The position numbers were made by a program, and so were the translations under genes. A stretch of 64,000 nt of DNA, taken from contig NZ_CP126889.1 in the NCBI RefSeq assembly GCF_030246845.1, positions 4,273,001 to 4,337,000 of the forward strand. Direction: 5' to 3'. Shown here in pieces: positions 34,874 through 42,453 of the stretch. Position 1 is the first letter of the stretch. Each line of letters begins with the position of its first letter. The notes beneath the pieces were generated by a model. It did not search any database. It was not told the DNA's origin and was given only the letters and a program-made list of their open reading frames with translations. Source of the DNA: Enhydrobacter sp. (lineage in GTDB: Bacteria > Pseudomonadota > Alphaproteobacteria > Reyranellales > Reyranellaceae).

Positions 34874-35359
34874 ATGAGCAAGCATGTTCCCGACACGGCG
34901 GCCGCCAATGCCGCGCTCGCGACCACACGCGAGGCCTCGCGCAAGGACCATCTGCCCTATGACATCCGGCACGTCGACGATGTCGAGTGGGAGACGATCC
35001 GCTGGCCGGGCGAGACCGGCAAGATGCTGTTCCATCCCAGGCCCGAGCGGCCGACCGAGCCCAATGCCGGCATCCTGCGGCTCGAGCCGGGCGCGTACCA
35101 TCCCGAGCACTATCACGGCTTCGCGCAGGTCTGGTACGTGCTCGAGGGCGAGTTCACCATCGGCGGCACGCTCTGTCGGCCGGGCTCGATGCTGTTCCAT
35201 CCCGATCCGCACTTCGAGGGCGAGTTCCGCACCGAGACGGGCGGCGAGATCCTGATCGTGCAGTATCCCGGCCCGACGACCGGGGAACGGCCGATCTATG
35301 CCGGCCGCTTCAACATGGCAGAGCGCAAGACGGTCGCGGAGGAACGAGTCGACCTCTGA
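34874..35359 (+). CDS. Small cupin-domain protein
   Basis: A 161-residue protein whose core (about 65-140) is one conserved cupin barrel: LEPGAYHPEHYHGFAQVWYV gives the His-His-x-x-Glu/Gln-like metal motif, followed by LEGEFTIGG and a second motif CRPGSMLFHPDPHFEG. The metal residues are His and Glu type, as in dioxygenase or sensing cupins. AGGAG eight bases before ATG 34874 supports that start; an upstream in-frame start at 34829 is possible. No function can be assigned. It ends at a palindromic element facing the OFOR genes. Confidence 0.8.
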   Translation: MSKHVPDTAAANAALATTREASRKDHLPYDIRHVDDVEWETIRWPGETGKMLFHPRPERPTEPNAGILRLEPGAYHPEHYHGFAQVWYVLEGEFTIGGTLCRPGSMLFHPDPHFEGEFRTETGGEILIVQYPGPTTGERPIYAGRFNMAERKTVAEERVDL

Positions 35360-35376
35360 TCATCGATCCTTCTTCC

Positions 35377-35426
35377 GGACCGCGCGCATCTTGCCCGCTC
35401 ATGAGCGGGCTGGAAGCCCGCGGTCC
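35377..35426. repeat. Nested palindrome between convergent cupin and OFOR genes
   Basis: GGACCGCG (35377-35384) pairs with CGCGGTCC (35419-35426), and inside lies the perfect 18-bp palindrome GCCCGCTCATGAGCGGGC (35393-35410). The pair can form a cruciform or bidirectional transcription-terminating hairpin. It differs from the GTGTCATCCC family. Confidence 0.7.
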
Positions 35427-35434
35427 AATGATGA

Positions 35435-36490
35435 TCAGCGAAGGCTGGCGTTGATACGGTCCAGCGCCTGCGGGCCAGGGCAGAGGTCGGCGGTCTGCAG
35501 CGAGTTCAGCGGGACGTCGACCGTGTTCAGGTTGGCGTGCAGATCGGTCGGGGTCGGGTCGACATAGAGGAGGCCGGTCACGACCTCGCCCGCGGCGAGA
35601 CCTTCCTGGACGCGCTTCATGGCCGCGATCTTGTCCGAGGGGTCGTAGTCCTCGCCGAGCTTGCGCAGCCGGAGAAGCGAGCCGTCGTGCTGCTGCACGG
35701 TGGTCGCGGTGCCGGGCGCATAGTCGGCGATGATCTCCGCCCGCCCCTCGATGAAATCGAGCCGGTTCAGCGCCTCGTTGTGCTCGCGCACGTACTCGTA
35801 GCTCTTGGTCGAGCCGGCGTGGTTGTTGAAGGCGACGCAGGGGCTGATGACGTCGAGGAACGCCGCGCCCTTGTGCATCATCGCCGCCTTGATGAGCGGC
35901 ACGAGCTGGTGCTTGTCGCCGGAGAAGGAACGGCCGACAAAGGTGGCGCCCATCAGGATCGCCATCGACACGAGATCGATCGAGGAGTCGGAGTTGGCCA
36001 CGCCCTTCTTGCTGATCGAGCCTTTGTCGGCGGTGGCGGAGAACTGGCCCTTGGTGAGGCCATAGACGCCGTTGTTCATGACGATGTAGGTCATGTTCAC
36101 GCCACGCCGCATGATGTGGGCGAACTGGCCGAGCCCGATCGAGGCCGAATCGCCGTCGCCCGATACGCCCATGTAGATCAGGTCGCGGTTGGCGAGATTG
36201 GCGCCCGTCATCACCGATGGCATGCGGCCGTGCACGGTGTTGAAGCCGTGGCTCGCGCCGACGAAGTAGGTCGGCGCCTTGGAAGAGCAGCCGATGCCCG
36301 AGAGCTTGGCCACCTGATGCGGCAGGATATCGAGCTCGTAGCAGGCCTGGATGATGGCGGCGCTGATCGAATCATGACCGCAGCCTGCGCACAGCGTCGA
36401 GACGGCGCCTTCGTAGTCGCGCCGGGTGAAGCCGGCCTTGTTCTTGACCAGCGAGGGATGATGGAGCCTGGGCTTGGCGATGAAGGTCAT
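35435..36490 (-). CDS. 2-oxoacid:ferredoxin oxidoreductase, beta subunit (thiamine-binding)
   Basis: TPP- and Fe-S-binding subunit of an OFOR that decarboxylates a 2-oxoacid to acyl-CoA while reducing ferredoxin. The 351-residue protein shows LCAGCGHD (Cys34, 37) and IGCSS (Cys68) as proximal cluster ligands, the TPP motif GDGDSASIG (111-119) and NNGVYGLTKGQ (139-149), which resembles KorB/PorB. Its ATG overlaps the alpha stop as ATGA. The substrate (2-oxoglutarate, pyruvate or another) is not shown by sequence alone. Overall gene set is described with the alpha and flavoprotein genes. Confidence 0.92.
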   Translation of the reverse strand: MTFIAKPRLHHPSLVKNKAGFTRRDYEGAVSTLCAGCGHDSISAAIIQACYELDILPHQVAKLSGIGCSSKAPTYFVGASHGFNTVHGRMPSVMTGANLANRDLIYMGVSGDGDSASIGLGQFAHIMRRGVNMTYIVMNNGVYGLTKGQFSATADKGSISKKGVANSDSSIDLVSMAILMGATFVGRSFSGDKHQLVPLIKAAMMHKGAAFLDVISPCVAFNNHAGSTKSYEYVREHNEALNRLDFIEGRAEIIADYAPGTATTVQQHDGSLLRLRKLGEDYDPSDKIAAMKRVQEGLAAGEVVTGLLYVDPTPTDLHANLNTVDVPLNSLQTADLCPGPQALDRINASLR

Positions 36491-38331
36491 GACGCAGCCT
36501 TGTCGAACGATACCACCTTGAACTGGCCGAGCTTCTTGGCGATGTCGGCCGCGATGAAGCGCGCCGTGATCGGCGTGCCGTCGTAGTGAAGGACGGAGAC
36601 GAGCTTGCGCGCATCGAGCGTGAACTCGCTCATCAGCATCGAGCGCAGTTGGCCGTCGCGGTTCTGCTCGACGACGAACACCTTGTCGTGCTCGTGGATG
36701 AAGTCCTCGACCGCTTGCGAGAACGGGAAGGAGCGCACGCGCAGCGCATTGACGTGGTGGCCATCGGCCTCGAGATGGTCGAGCGCCTCCGCCATGGCGG
36801 GGCTCGTCGAGCCGAAATAGATCACGCCGTAGCGCGTGGCCTTGGGCGAGGAGTAGCGCAGCGGCTGCGGCGCGATCCGGGCGGCCGTCGCGAACTTGCG
36901 CTGCAGCCGTTCCATGTTGCGCACATAGACCGGTCCCTCCTCGGAGTAGCGCGCGTACTCGTTCTTGGTCGTGCCGCGGGTGAAGAACGAGCCCTTGGTC
37001 GGATGCGTGCCGGGATAGGTGCGGAAGGGAATGCCGTCGCCGTCGACGTCGAGATAGCGGCCGAAGGTCTTGCCGGCTTCCAGCTCCTCGGCCGTCATCA
37101 CCTTGCCGCGGTCGAACACCCGCTGCTCGTCCCATCGGAAGGGCCGACAGAGCCGGTGGTTCATGCCGATATCGAGGTCGGTCATGACGAAGATCGGCGT
37201 CTGCAGCCGGTCGGCGAGATCGAGCGCCTCGGCGGTGAACTCGAAGCACTCCCTCGGATCCTCCGGGAACAGCAGCACGTGCTTGGTGTCGCCGTTGGAG
37301 GCATAGGCGCAGGAGAACAGGTCCGACTGCTGCGTGCGTGTCGGCATGCCGGTCGAGGGCCCGCCGCGCTGCACGTTCACGATCACCGCCGGCACTTCGG
37401 CAAAATAGGCGAGGCCGATGAACTCGGTCATCAGCGAGATGCCGGGGCCCGAGGTCGCCGTGAAGGCGCGGGCGCCGTTCCAGGCCGCCCCGATCACCAT
37501 GCCGATCGAGGCGAGCTCGTCCTCGGCCTGCACGATCGCGTACTTCGCCTTGCCGGTCTCCTTGTCGTGCCTGAGCCGCTTGCAATGGTTGCTGAAGGCC
37601 TCGGCCAGCGAGGAGGAGGGGGTGATGGGATACCAGGCGCAGACCGTGGCGCCGCCATAGACCGCGCCCAGCGCCGCCGCGTTGTTGCCCTCGACGAAGA
37701 TGCGATCGCCGACCGCGTCGGCGCGGCGGACCTTGAGCCTCACCGCATCGGCGTCCAGATGCTGCGCCGCCCAGTCGCGGCCGAGCTGCAGCGCCTTGAC
37801 GTTGGAATCGAGCAGCTTCTCCTTGCCCTTGTACTGCTCGCTGAACAGCCGCTCGATCTCCTTGGGATCGATGTCGAGCAGGACCGAGAGGGCGCCGACA
37901 TAGATGATGTTCTTGAAGAGCTGGCGCTGACGGGCGTCGGTGTAGGTGGCGTTGCAGATCGCCGTCAGCGGCACGCCGATCACGTTGACGTCGTCGCGGA
38001 AGGCGGAGGACGGCATCGGCTTGGTGCTGTCGTAGAACAGGTAGCCGCCGGGCTCGATCTCCTTCACGTCCTCGGCCCAGGTCTGCGGGTTCATCGCCAC
38101 CATCAGGTCGACGCCGCCGCGTCGGCCGAGATAGCCCTTCTCGGTGATCCGCACCTCGTACCAGGTCGGCAGGCCCTGGATGTTCGAGGGGAAGATGTTG
38201 CGCGGGCTGACGGGCACGCCCATGCGCAGGATCGCCCGCGCGAACAGCTCGTTGGCCGAGGCCGATCCGGAGCCGTTGACGTTCGCGAACTTGACGACGA
38301 AGTCGTTAACGGCGGTTATTGCCTGCGGCAT
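36487..38331 (-). CDS. 2-oxoacid:ferredoxin oxidoreductase, fused gamma-alpha subunit
   Basis: A 614-residue subunit with an N-terminal gamma-type domain (about 1-180: GSGSASANELFARAILRMG, VMVAMN-like LMVAMNPQTWAEDV) and an alpha pyrimidine-binding domain with the hallmark WYPITPSSSLAEAF (about 230). TSGPGISLMTEFIGLAYFAE and the transketolase C-terminal-like region (ALRVRSFPFSQAVEDFIHEH) follow. ATG 38331 was chosen because the frame upstream overlaps the flavoprotein gene. It overlaps that gene by 16 bases and the beta gene by 4, indicating one tightly coupled operon. Confidence 0.92.
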   Translation of the reverse strand: MPQAITAVNDFVVKFANVNGSGSASANELFARAILRMGVPVSPRNIFPSNIQGLPTWYEVRITEKGYLGRRGGVDLMVAMNPQTWAEDVKEIEPGGYLFYDSTKPMPSSAFRDDVNVIGVPLTAICNATYTDARQRQLFKNIIYVGALSVLLDIDPKEIERLFSEQYKGKEKLLDSNVKALQLGRDWAAQHLDADAVRLKVRRADAVGDRIFVEGNNAAALGAVYGGATVCAWYPITPSSSLAEAFSNHCKRLRHDKETGKAKYAIVQAEDELASIGMVIGAAWNGARAFTATSGPGISLMTEFIGLAYFAEVPAVIVNVQRGGPSTGMPTRTQQSDLFSCAYASNGDTKHVLLFPEDPRECFEFTAEALDLADRLQTPIFVMTDLDIGMNHRLCRPFRWDEQRVFDRGKVMTAEELEAGKTFGRYLDVDGDGIPFRTYPGTHPTKGSFFTRGTTKNEYARYSEEGPVYVRNMERLQRKFATAARIAPQPLRYSSPKATRYGVIYFGSTSPAMAEALDHLEADGHHVNALRVRSFPFSQAVEDFIHEHDKVFVVEQNRDGQLRSMLMSEFTLDARKLVSVLHYDGTPITARFIAADIAKKLGQFKVVSFDKAAS

Positions 38332-40139
38332 GCCTGCTCCGCGTGAGTCATCTCGATATAGTACTTGCGCATGTCCCATGCGCCGGTCGGGCAGCGCTCG
38401 GCGCACAGCCCGCAATGCAGGCAGACGTCCTCGTCCTTGACCATGACACGGCCGGTCTTGAGGTCGTTGCCGACATAGAGATCCTGGGTCGGGTTCAGCG
38501 CCGGCGCGTTGAGCCTCGAGCGCAGGTCCTTTTCGTCACCGTTGTCGGTGAAGGTGATGCAGTCCATCGGACAGATGTCGACGCAGGCGTCGCACTCGAT
38601 GCAGAGCGTGCCGGTGAAGACGGTCTGCACGTCGCAGTTCAGGCAGCGCTGGGCTTCCTGGAAGGCGAGCTCGGGATCGAAGCCCAGCTCGACCTCGGCC
38701 ATGATGTTCTTCAGCGCCTCCTGCTTGGCGCGGTGCGGGACCTTGAAGCGACGGTCGATGGTGGGCGCGTTGTCGTAGCTCCACTCGTGGATGCCCATCT
38801 TCTGGCTGACGATGTTGACGCCGGGCGGCGGCCGCTCCTCGACCTTCTCGCCCGTAAGCAGCTTGTCGATCGAGATCGCCGCGTCGTGGCCGTGCGCCGC
38901 CGCCCAGATGATGTTTTTCGGCCCGAATGCGGCGTCGCCGCCGAAGAACACGTTCTTCACCGTGCTCTGCAGCGTCGCCTCGTCCAGCCTGGGCAAGCCC
39001 CACCTGTCGAACTCGATGCCGGCGTCCTTCTCGATCCAGGGGAAGGCGTTCTCCTGGCCGATCGCGACCAGCACGTCGTCGCATTCGAAGAACTGGTCGG
39101 GTTCGCCGGTCGGGACGAGGCTGCGGCGGCCCTTGGCGTCGTACTCGGCCTTCACCTTCTCGAACAGAACGCCCTTGATCCTGCCGTTGTCGTGCCGGAC
39201 CTCCTTGGGGACGAGGAAGTTCAGGATGGGGATGTCCTCGCCCATCGCGTCCTCCTTCTCCCACGGCGAGGCCTTCATCTCCTCGAAGCCGGAGCGGACG
39301 ATCACCTTCACGTCCTCGCCGCCGAGGCGCCGCGCGGTGCGGCAGCAGTCCATCGCGGTGTTGCCGCCGCCCAGCACGATCACGCGCTTGCCGACGCTGG
39401 TCGTGTGGCCGAACGAGACCGAGGACAGCCAGTCGATGCCGATATGGATGTTGGCGGCGGCTTCCCTGCGGCCTGGCACGTCGAGCTCGCGGCCACGCGG
39501 CGCACCGCAGCCGACGAATACCGCATCGTAGCCGTCGGCCAGCAGCTTCTTCATCGACTCGACGCGCTGATGGCGGAACTCGATGTTGCCGATGTCGGTG
39601 ATGTAGCCCACTTCCTCGTCGATCACCGATTCGGGCAGCCGGAAGTGCGGGATCTGCGTGCGGATGAAGCCGCCGAGCTTGGGGTCCTGGTCATAGATCA
39701 CGATCTCGTAGCCCATCACGGCGAGATCGCGGGCCACGGTGAGCGAGGCCGGCCCGCCGCCGACGCAGGCGATGCGCTTGCCGTTTCGGGCCGGCGCCTT
39801 GGGCATCAGCTTGGCGATGTCGTCGTCCTTGTAGTCGGCCGCGACGCGCTTCAGGCGGCAGATCGCGACCGGCTCCTTCTTGCCCTTGACGAGGGTCTCG
39901 TCCTCGACCCGGCTACGCCGGCAGGCCGGCTCGCACGGACGGTCGCAGGTACGGCCGAGGATGCCGGGGAAGACGTTCGACTTCCAATTGATCATGTAGG
40001 CGTCGGAGTATCGTCCGTGGGCGATCAGTCGGATGTACTCCGGAACCGGCGTATGCGCCGGGCACGCCCACTGGCAGTCCACCACCTTGTGGAAGTAGTC
40101 GGGATTCGTGATGTCGGTCGGCTTCAAAACTGAACTCAC
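38316..40139 (-). CDS. GltD-like FAD/NAD(P) oxidoreductase fused to a 2x[4Fe-4S] ferredoxin domain
   Basis: A 607-residue flavoprotein related to the glutamate synthase small subunit and NADPH:ferredoxin-type enzymes. The N-terminal cluster cysteines are C22, C26, C65, C69, C73; FAD binding is at IACVGGGPASLTVARDLAVM, NAD(P) binding at VIVLGGGNTAMDCCRTARRL. Near the C-terminus are two ferredoxin motifs: CIECDACVDICPMDC (about 512-526) and CLHCGLCAERCPTG (about 574-587). The start is taken as GTG 40139; the frame is open farther upstream without an ATG or good ribosome site. It should link NAD(P)H to the ferredoxin-like cluster serving the OFOR encoded downstream, which is inference. Confidence 0.88.
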   Translation of the reverse strand: MSSVLKPTDITNPDYFHKVVDCQWACPAHTPVPEYIRLIAHGRYSDAYMINWKSNVFPGILGRTCDRPCEPACRRSRVEDETLVKGKKEPVAICRLKRVAADYKDDDIAKLMPKAPARNGKRIACVGGGPASLTVARDLAVMGYEIVIYDQDPKLGGFIRTQIPHFRLPESVIDEEVGYITDIGNIEFRHQRVESMKKLLADGYDAVFVGCGAPRGRELDVPGRREAAANIHIGIDWLSSVSFGHTTSVGKRVIVLGGGNTAMDCCRTARRLGGEDVKVIVRSGFEEMKASPWEKEDAMGEDIPILNFLVPKEVRHDNGRIKGVLFEKVKAEYDAKGRRSLVPTGEPDQFFECDDVLVAIGQENAFPWIEKDAGIEFDRWGLPRLDEATLQSTVKNVFFGGDAAFGPKNIIWAAAHGHDAAISIDKLLTGEKVEERPPPGVNIVSQKMGIHEWSYDNAPTIDRRFKVPHRAKQEALKNIMAEVELGFDPELAFQEAQRCLNCDVQTVFTGTLCIECDACVDICPMDCITFTDNGDEKDLRSRLNAPALNPTQDLYVGNDLKTGRVMVKDEDVCLHCGLCAERCPTGAWDMRKYYIEMTHAEQACRRQ

Positions 40140-40296
40140 TTCGGGCTGCCCACGGCAGCGGCCGAGCTTGGATGAACGACGATTTACTCTAACGCAAACA
40201 GGGTGGGCATTGGGGAGATTCACACACCGTACGTCAAGAATTCTATATGGGATCCGGTTGTCTGAAAAACGGCAATTCCCCAGAAAGCAAAAGGAC
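40140..40296 (-). promoter_or_regulatory. Relatively AT-rich leader/promoter region of the OFOR operon
   Basis: A 157-base gap between two minus-strand genes with noticeably more A/T than neighbouring genes (for example AATTCTATATGG). TTGACG (40237-40232 on the minus strand) could be a -35 box, but no convincing -10 at 16-18 bases was found. It is the only available place for the OFOR operon promoter; nothing else is seen in it. Confidence 0.3.
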
Positions 40297-41106
40297 TTAT
40301 GACGTATTCGGTTGGCGGTGGCGGAACCGGCCGGGCGAAGCGCCGGCTGCGCGGCGAAACATCGCGCTGAAGGCGCTGACACTTTCGTAACCGAGGTCGA
40401 GAGCGACCCGGGTGACGGGCTCGCCGGCGCCGAGACGGCCCATCGCCTCGAGCACCCGCGCCTGCTGGCGCCACGCACCGAAGCTCATGCCGGTCTCGCT
40501 CTGGAAGCGGCGGGCGAGGGTCCGCGGGCTGACATTGGCGACCGGCGCCCAGTCCTCGAGCGGGCGCGAGTCCCCTGGGCTTTCGAGCAGCGCCTGGCAA
40601 ACGGCGCGCAGGCGCGGATCGCGCGGCATGGGAAGCTGCAGCGGCAGGAACTGCAGGCCGCGCAATTCCTCCAGGATCAGGGCCACGACATGGCCGGCCG
40701 GCCCGCTCTCGTCGTACTGAACCGGCAGCTCGGTGGCGCGCACGATCAGCTCGCGCAGGAGCGGCGACACCGGCAGCACGTGGCAGCTCTTCGGCATGGC
40801 GACCGCCACGTCGGCGCGCAGGTAGAGCGTGCGCATGGTGACGTCCGCCAACATCTCGATGCCATGCTGGACACCCGCCGGCATCCAGAGCGCGCGCTGC
40901 GGCGGCACCATCCATACGCCGTCGTCGGTCGCCACCCGCATCGTGCCCGTGGTCGCGTAGATGAGCTGCGCGCGCTCGTGCCGATGCGGCATGATCCTGA
41001 ACCCCGCCACGAAATCTTTCGGCATCGCCACGACCGCCCGCGGCACGTGTTGATAGTCGGCGGGGTTGGTGGAGCGGATCGGTCGTGTTTGGCCATCTTT
41101 CGACAT
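40297..41106 (-). CDS. AraC family regulator with N-terminal cupin domain
   Basis: A 269-residue regulator. Residues about 10-110 form an AraC-type cupin (MPHRHERAQLIYATTGTMRV, PAGVQHGIEM). The C-terminal two helix-turn-helix units are LEDWAPVANVSPRTLARRFQ with ETGMSFGAWRQQ (about 190-220) and VTRVALDLGYESVSAFSAMF with RRAAGASPGRFR (about 230-262). Its ATG is 65 bases from that of the divergent MFS gene, so local regulation of the transporter is likely. It is on the same strand as the OFOR operon downstream, but no evidence ties it to that operon. Confidence 0.92.
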   Translation of the reverse strand: MSKDGQTRPIRSTNPADYQHVPRAVVAMPKDFVAGFRIMPHRHERAQLIYATTGTMRVATDDGVWMVPPQRALWMPAGVQHGIEMLADVTMRTLYLRADVAVAMPKSCHVLPVSPLLRELIVRATELPVQYDESGPAGHVVALILEELRGLQFLPLQLPMPRDPRLRAVCQALLESPGDSRPLEDWAPVANVSPRTLARRFQSETGMSFGAWRQQARVLEAMGRLGAGEPVTRVALDLGYESVSAFSAMFRRAAGASPGRFRHRQPNTS

Positions 41107-41171
41107 AAGTTGGCATTTTAGCGCAAGACAGCCACAGGCGCTCTTCCTAATCTCTCGTCGGGAGACCCCTG

Positions 41172-42359
41172 ATGAAGTTCAGCAGTCCGACCTCGCTTCT
41201 GCTCAATCTCGGCCATGCCCTGGACCACTGGGTGCTGGTGATCTTTCTCTATACGGTGAGCGTGATCGCCGGCGTCTGGGGAGCCGACTGGCACGAGCTC
41301 ACGCCCTACGCCTTCGGCGCCTCGTTCATGTTCGGCGCGGGCTCCATCGTCTCGGGCAAGCTCGGCGACCAATGGGGCCGGCGCGCCATGATGATCATCT
41401 TCTTCGCCGGCATGGGGCTCTCCTGCCTGCTGATCGCGCTCTGCAACAACAAATGGCAGATCGGGCTCGCCATGACGCTGATGGGCGCGTTCGCCTCGAT
41501 CTATCACCCGGTCGGCATCCCGATGCTGGTGCAGCGGGCGGAAAAGCCGGGTCTGGTGATCGGCGTAAACGGTCTTGTCGGCAATCTCGGCATCGCGATC
41601 GGCTCCAGCCTGTCGGTCATCCTGGCCACCCACTACGGCTGGCAGATGGCCTATATCGTGCCGGGCATCGTCGGGATCGCCGCCGCGGTCCTGTTCGCCG
41701 CCTTCGTGCCGCAGGAGCAAGAGGCGCCGGCCAAGCGCAAGTCCAAGATCCTCGACATGCCGCCCAACATGATGGCCCGCGTCTTTTTCATCATGACCTG
41801 CGCGGCCGTGTCAGGCAGCATCGTCTTCAACTTCACCACCAACTCGAACGGGGAGATGCTGAAGGCGCGGATTGAGGAGCTGGCGGCCAATCCGTGGCTG
41901 CTGAGCATCGTGCTGGTCGGCGTGTTCACCATCGCCTCGATCGCCCAGATCGCTGTCGGCATGCTGATCGACCGCTTCCCCCTGAAGACGGTCTATCTGC
42001 CGATCCTGGTGACCCAGATCCCGTTGTTCGTGCTGGCGGCCTACGCCGAGGGCTGGGCGCTGGTCGCCGTGACCACGCTCTTCATGGTGTTCGTGTTCGG
42101 GGCCATTCCGTTCACCGACGCCATGATCGTGCGCTACGTCGACGACCGCTTGCGCAGCCGCGTGACGGGCATGCGGCTGGCGATCGGCTTCGGTGTCAGC
42201 TCCCTCGTGGTGGCGGCGATCGGTCCGTCGGTGAAAGCGGCGGGCTTCCCGACCCTGCTGATGGCGCTCGCCGCCGTCGCCGCCTGCACCGTGCTCGCGA
42301 TCTCCTTCCTGCCCGACGAACGGCAGGTCGCCGCCGCCGCGCTCAAGCCGGCGGAATAG
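41172..42359 (+). CDS. Major facilitator superfamily transporter
   Basis: A 395-residue protein with about 12 hydrophobic helices in two halves (about 10-180 and 215-385). The inter-helix 2-3 motif is SGKLGDQWGRRAMMIIFF (MFS motif A-like). GVNGLVGNLGIAIGSSLSVI and GMRLAIGFGVSSLVVAAIGP are other typical segments. Substrate is unknown. Probably controlled by the divergent AraC protein and followed by an alkylsulfatase gene 94 bases downstream, hinting at transport of the sulfatase substrate or product. Confidence 0.92.
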   Translation: MKFSSPTSLLLNLGHALDHWVLVIFLYTVSVIAGVWGADWHELTPYAFGASFMFGAGSIVSGKLGDQWGRRAMMIIFFAGMGLSCLLIALCNNKWQIGLAMTLMGAFASIYHPVGIPMLVQRAEKPGLVIGVNGLVGNLGIAIGSSLSVILATHYGWQMAYIVPGIVGIAAAVLFAAFVPQEQEAPAKRKSKILDMPPNMMARVFFIMTCAAVSGSIVFNFTTNSNGEMLKARIEELAANPWLLSIVLVGVFTIASIAQIAVGMLIDRFPLKTVYLPILVTQIPLFVLAAYAEGWALVAVTTLFMVFVFGAIPFTDAMIVRYVDDRLRSRVTGMRLAIGFGVSSLVVAAIGPSVKAAGFPTLLMALAAVAACTVLAISFLPDERQVAAAALKPAE

Positions 42360-42453
42360 GGGCCGCCACTTCCTGCGATGGTTGCGGCTGCACTTGCGTC
42401 GCCCCACGGCCGACACGCAGAGTGGCGGTCCTCGGGCAGGGAGGAAAAGCGAA

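Noticed and set aside
40140..40478. N-terminal extension of the GltD-like flavoprotein
   Set aside because: The extra 113 residues overlap the AraC gene and the AT-rich intergenic region, and show no domain; GTG 40139 gives a family-like start.
40297..41106. AraC regulator as controller of the OFOR operon
   Set aside because: It is on the same strand upstream, but the divergent MFS gene with a 65-bp shared promoter region is a better target and no shared site was seen before the OFOR operon.
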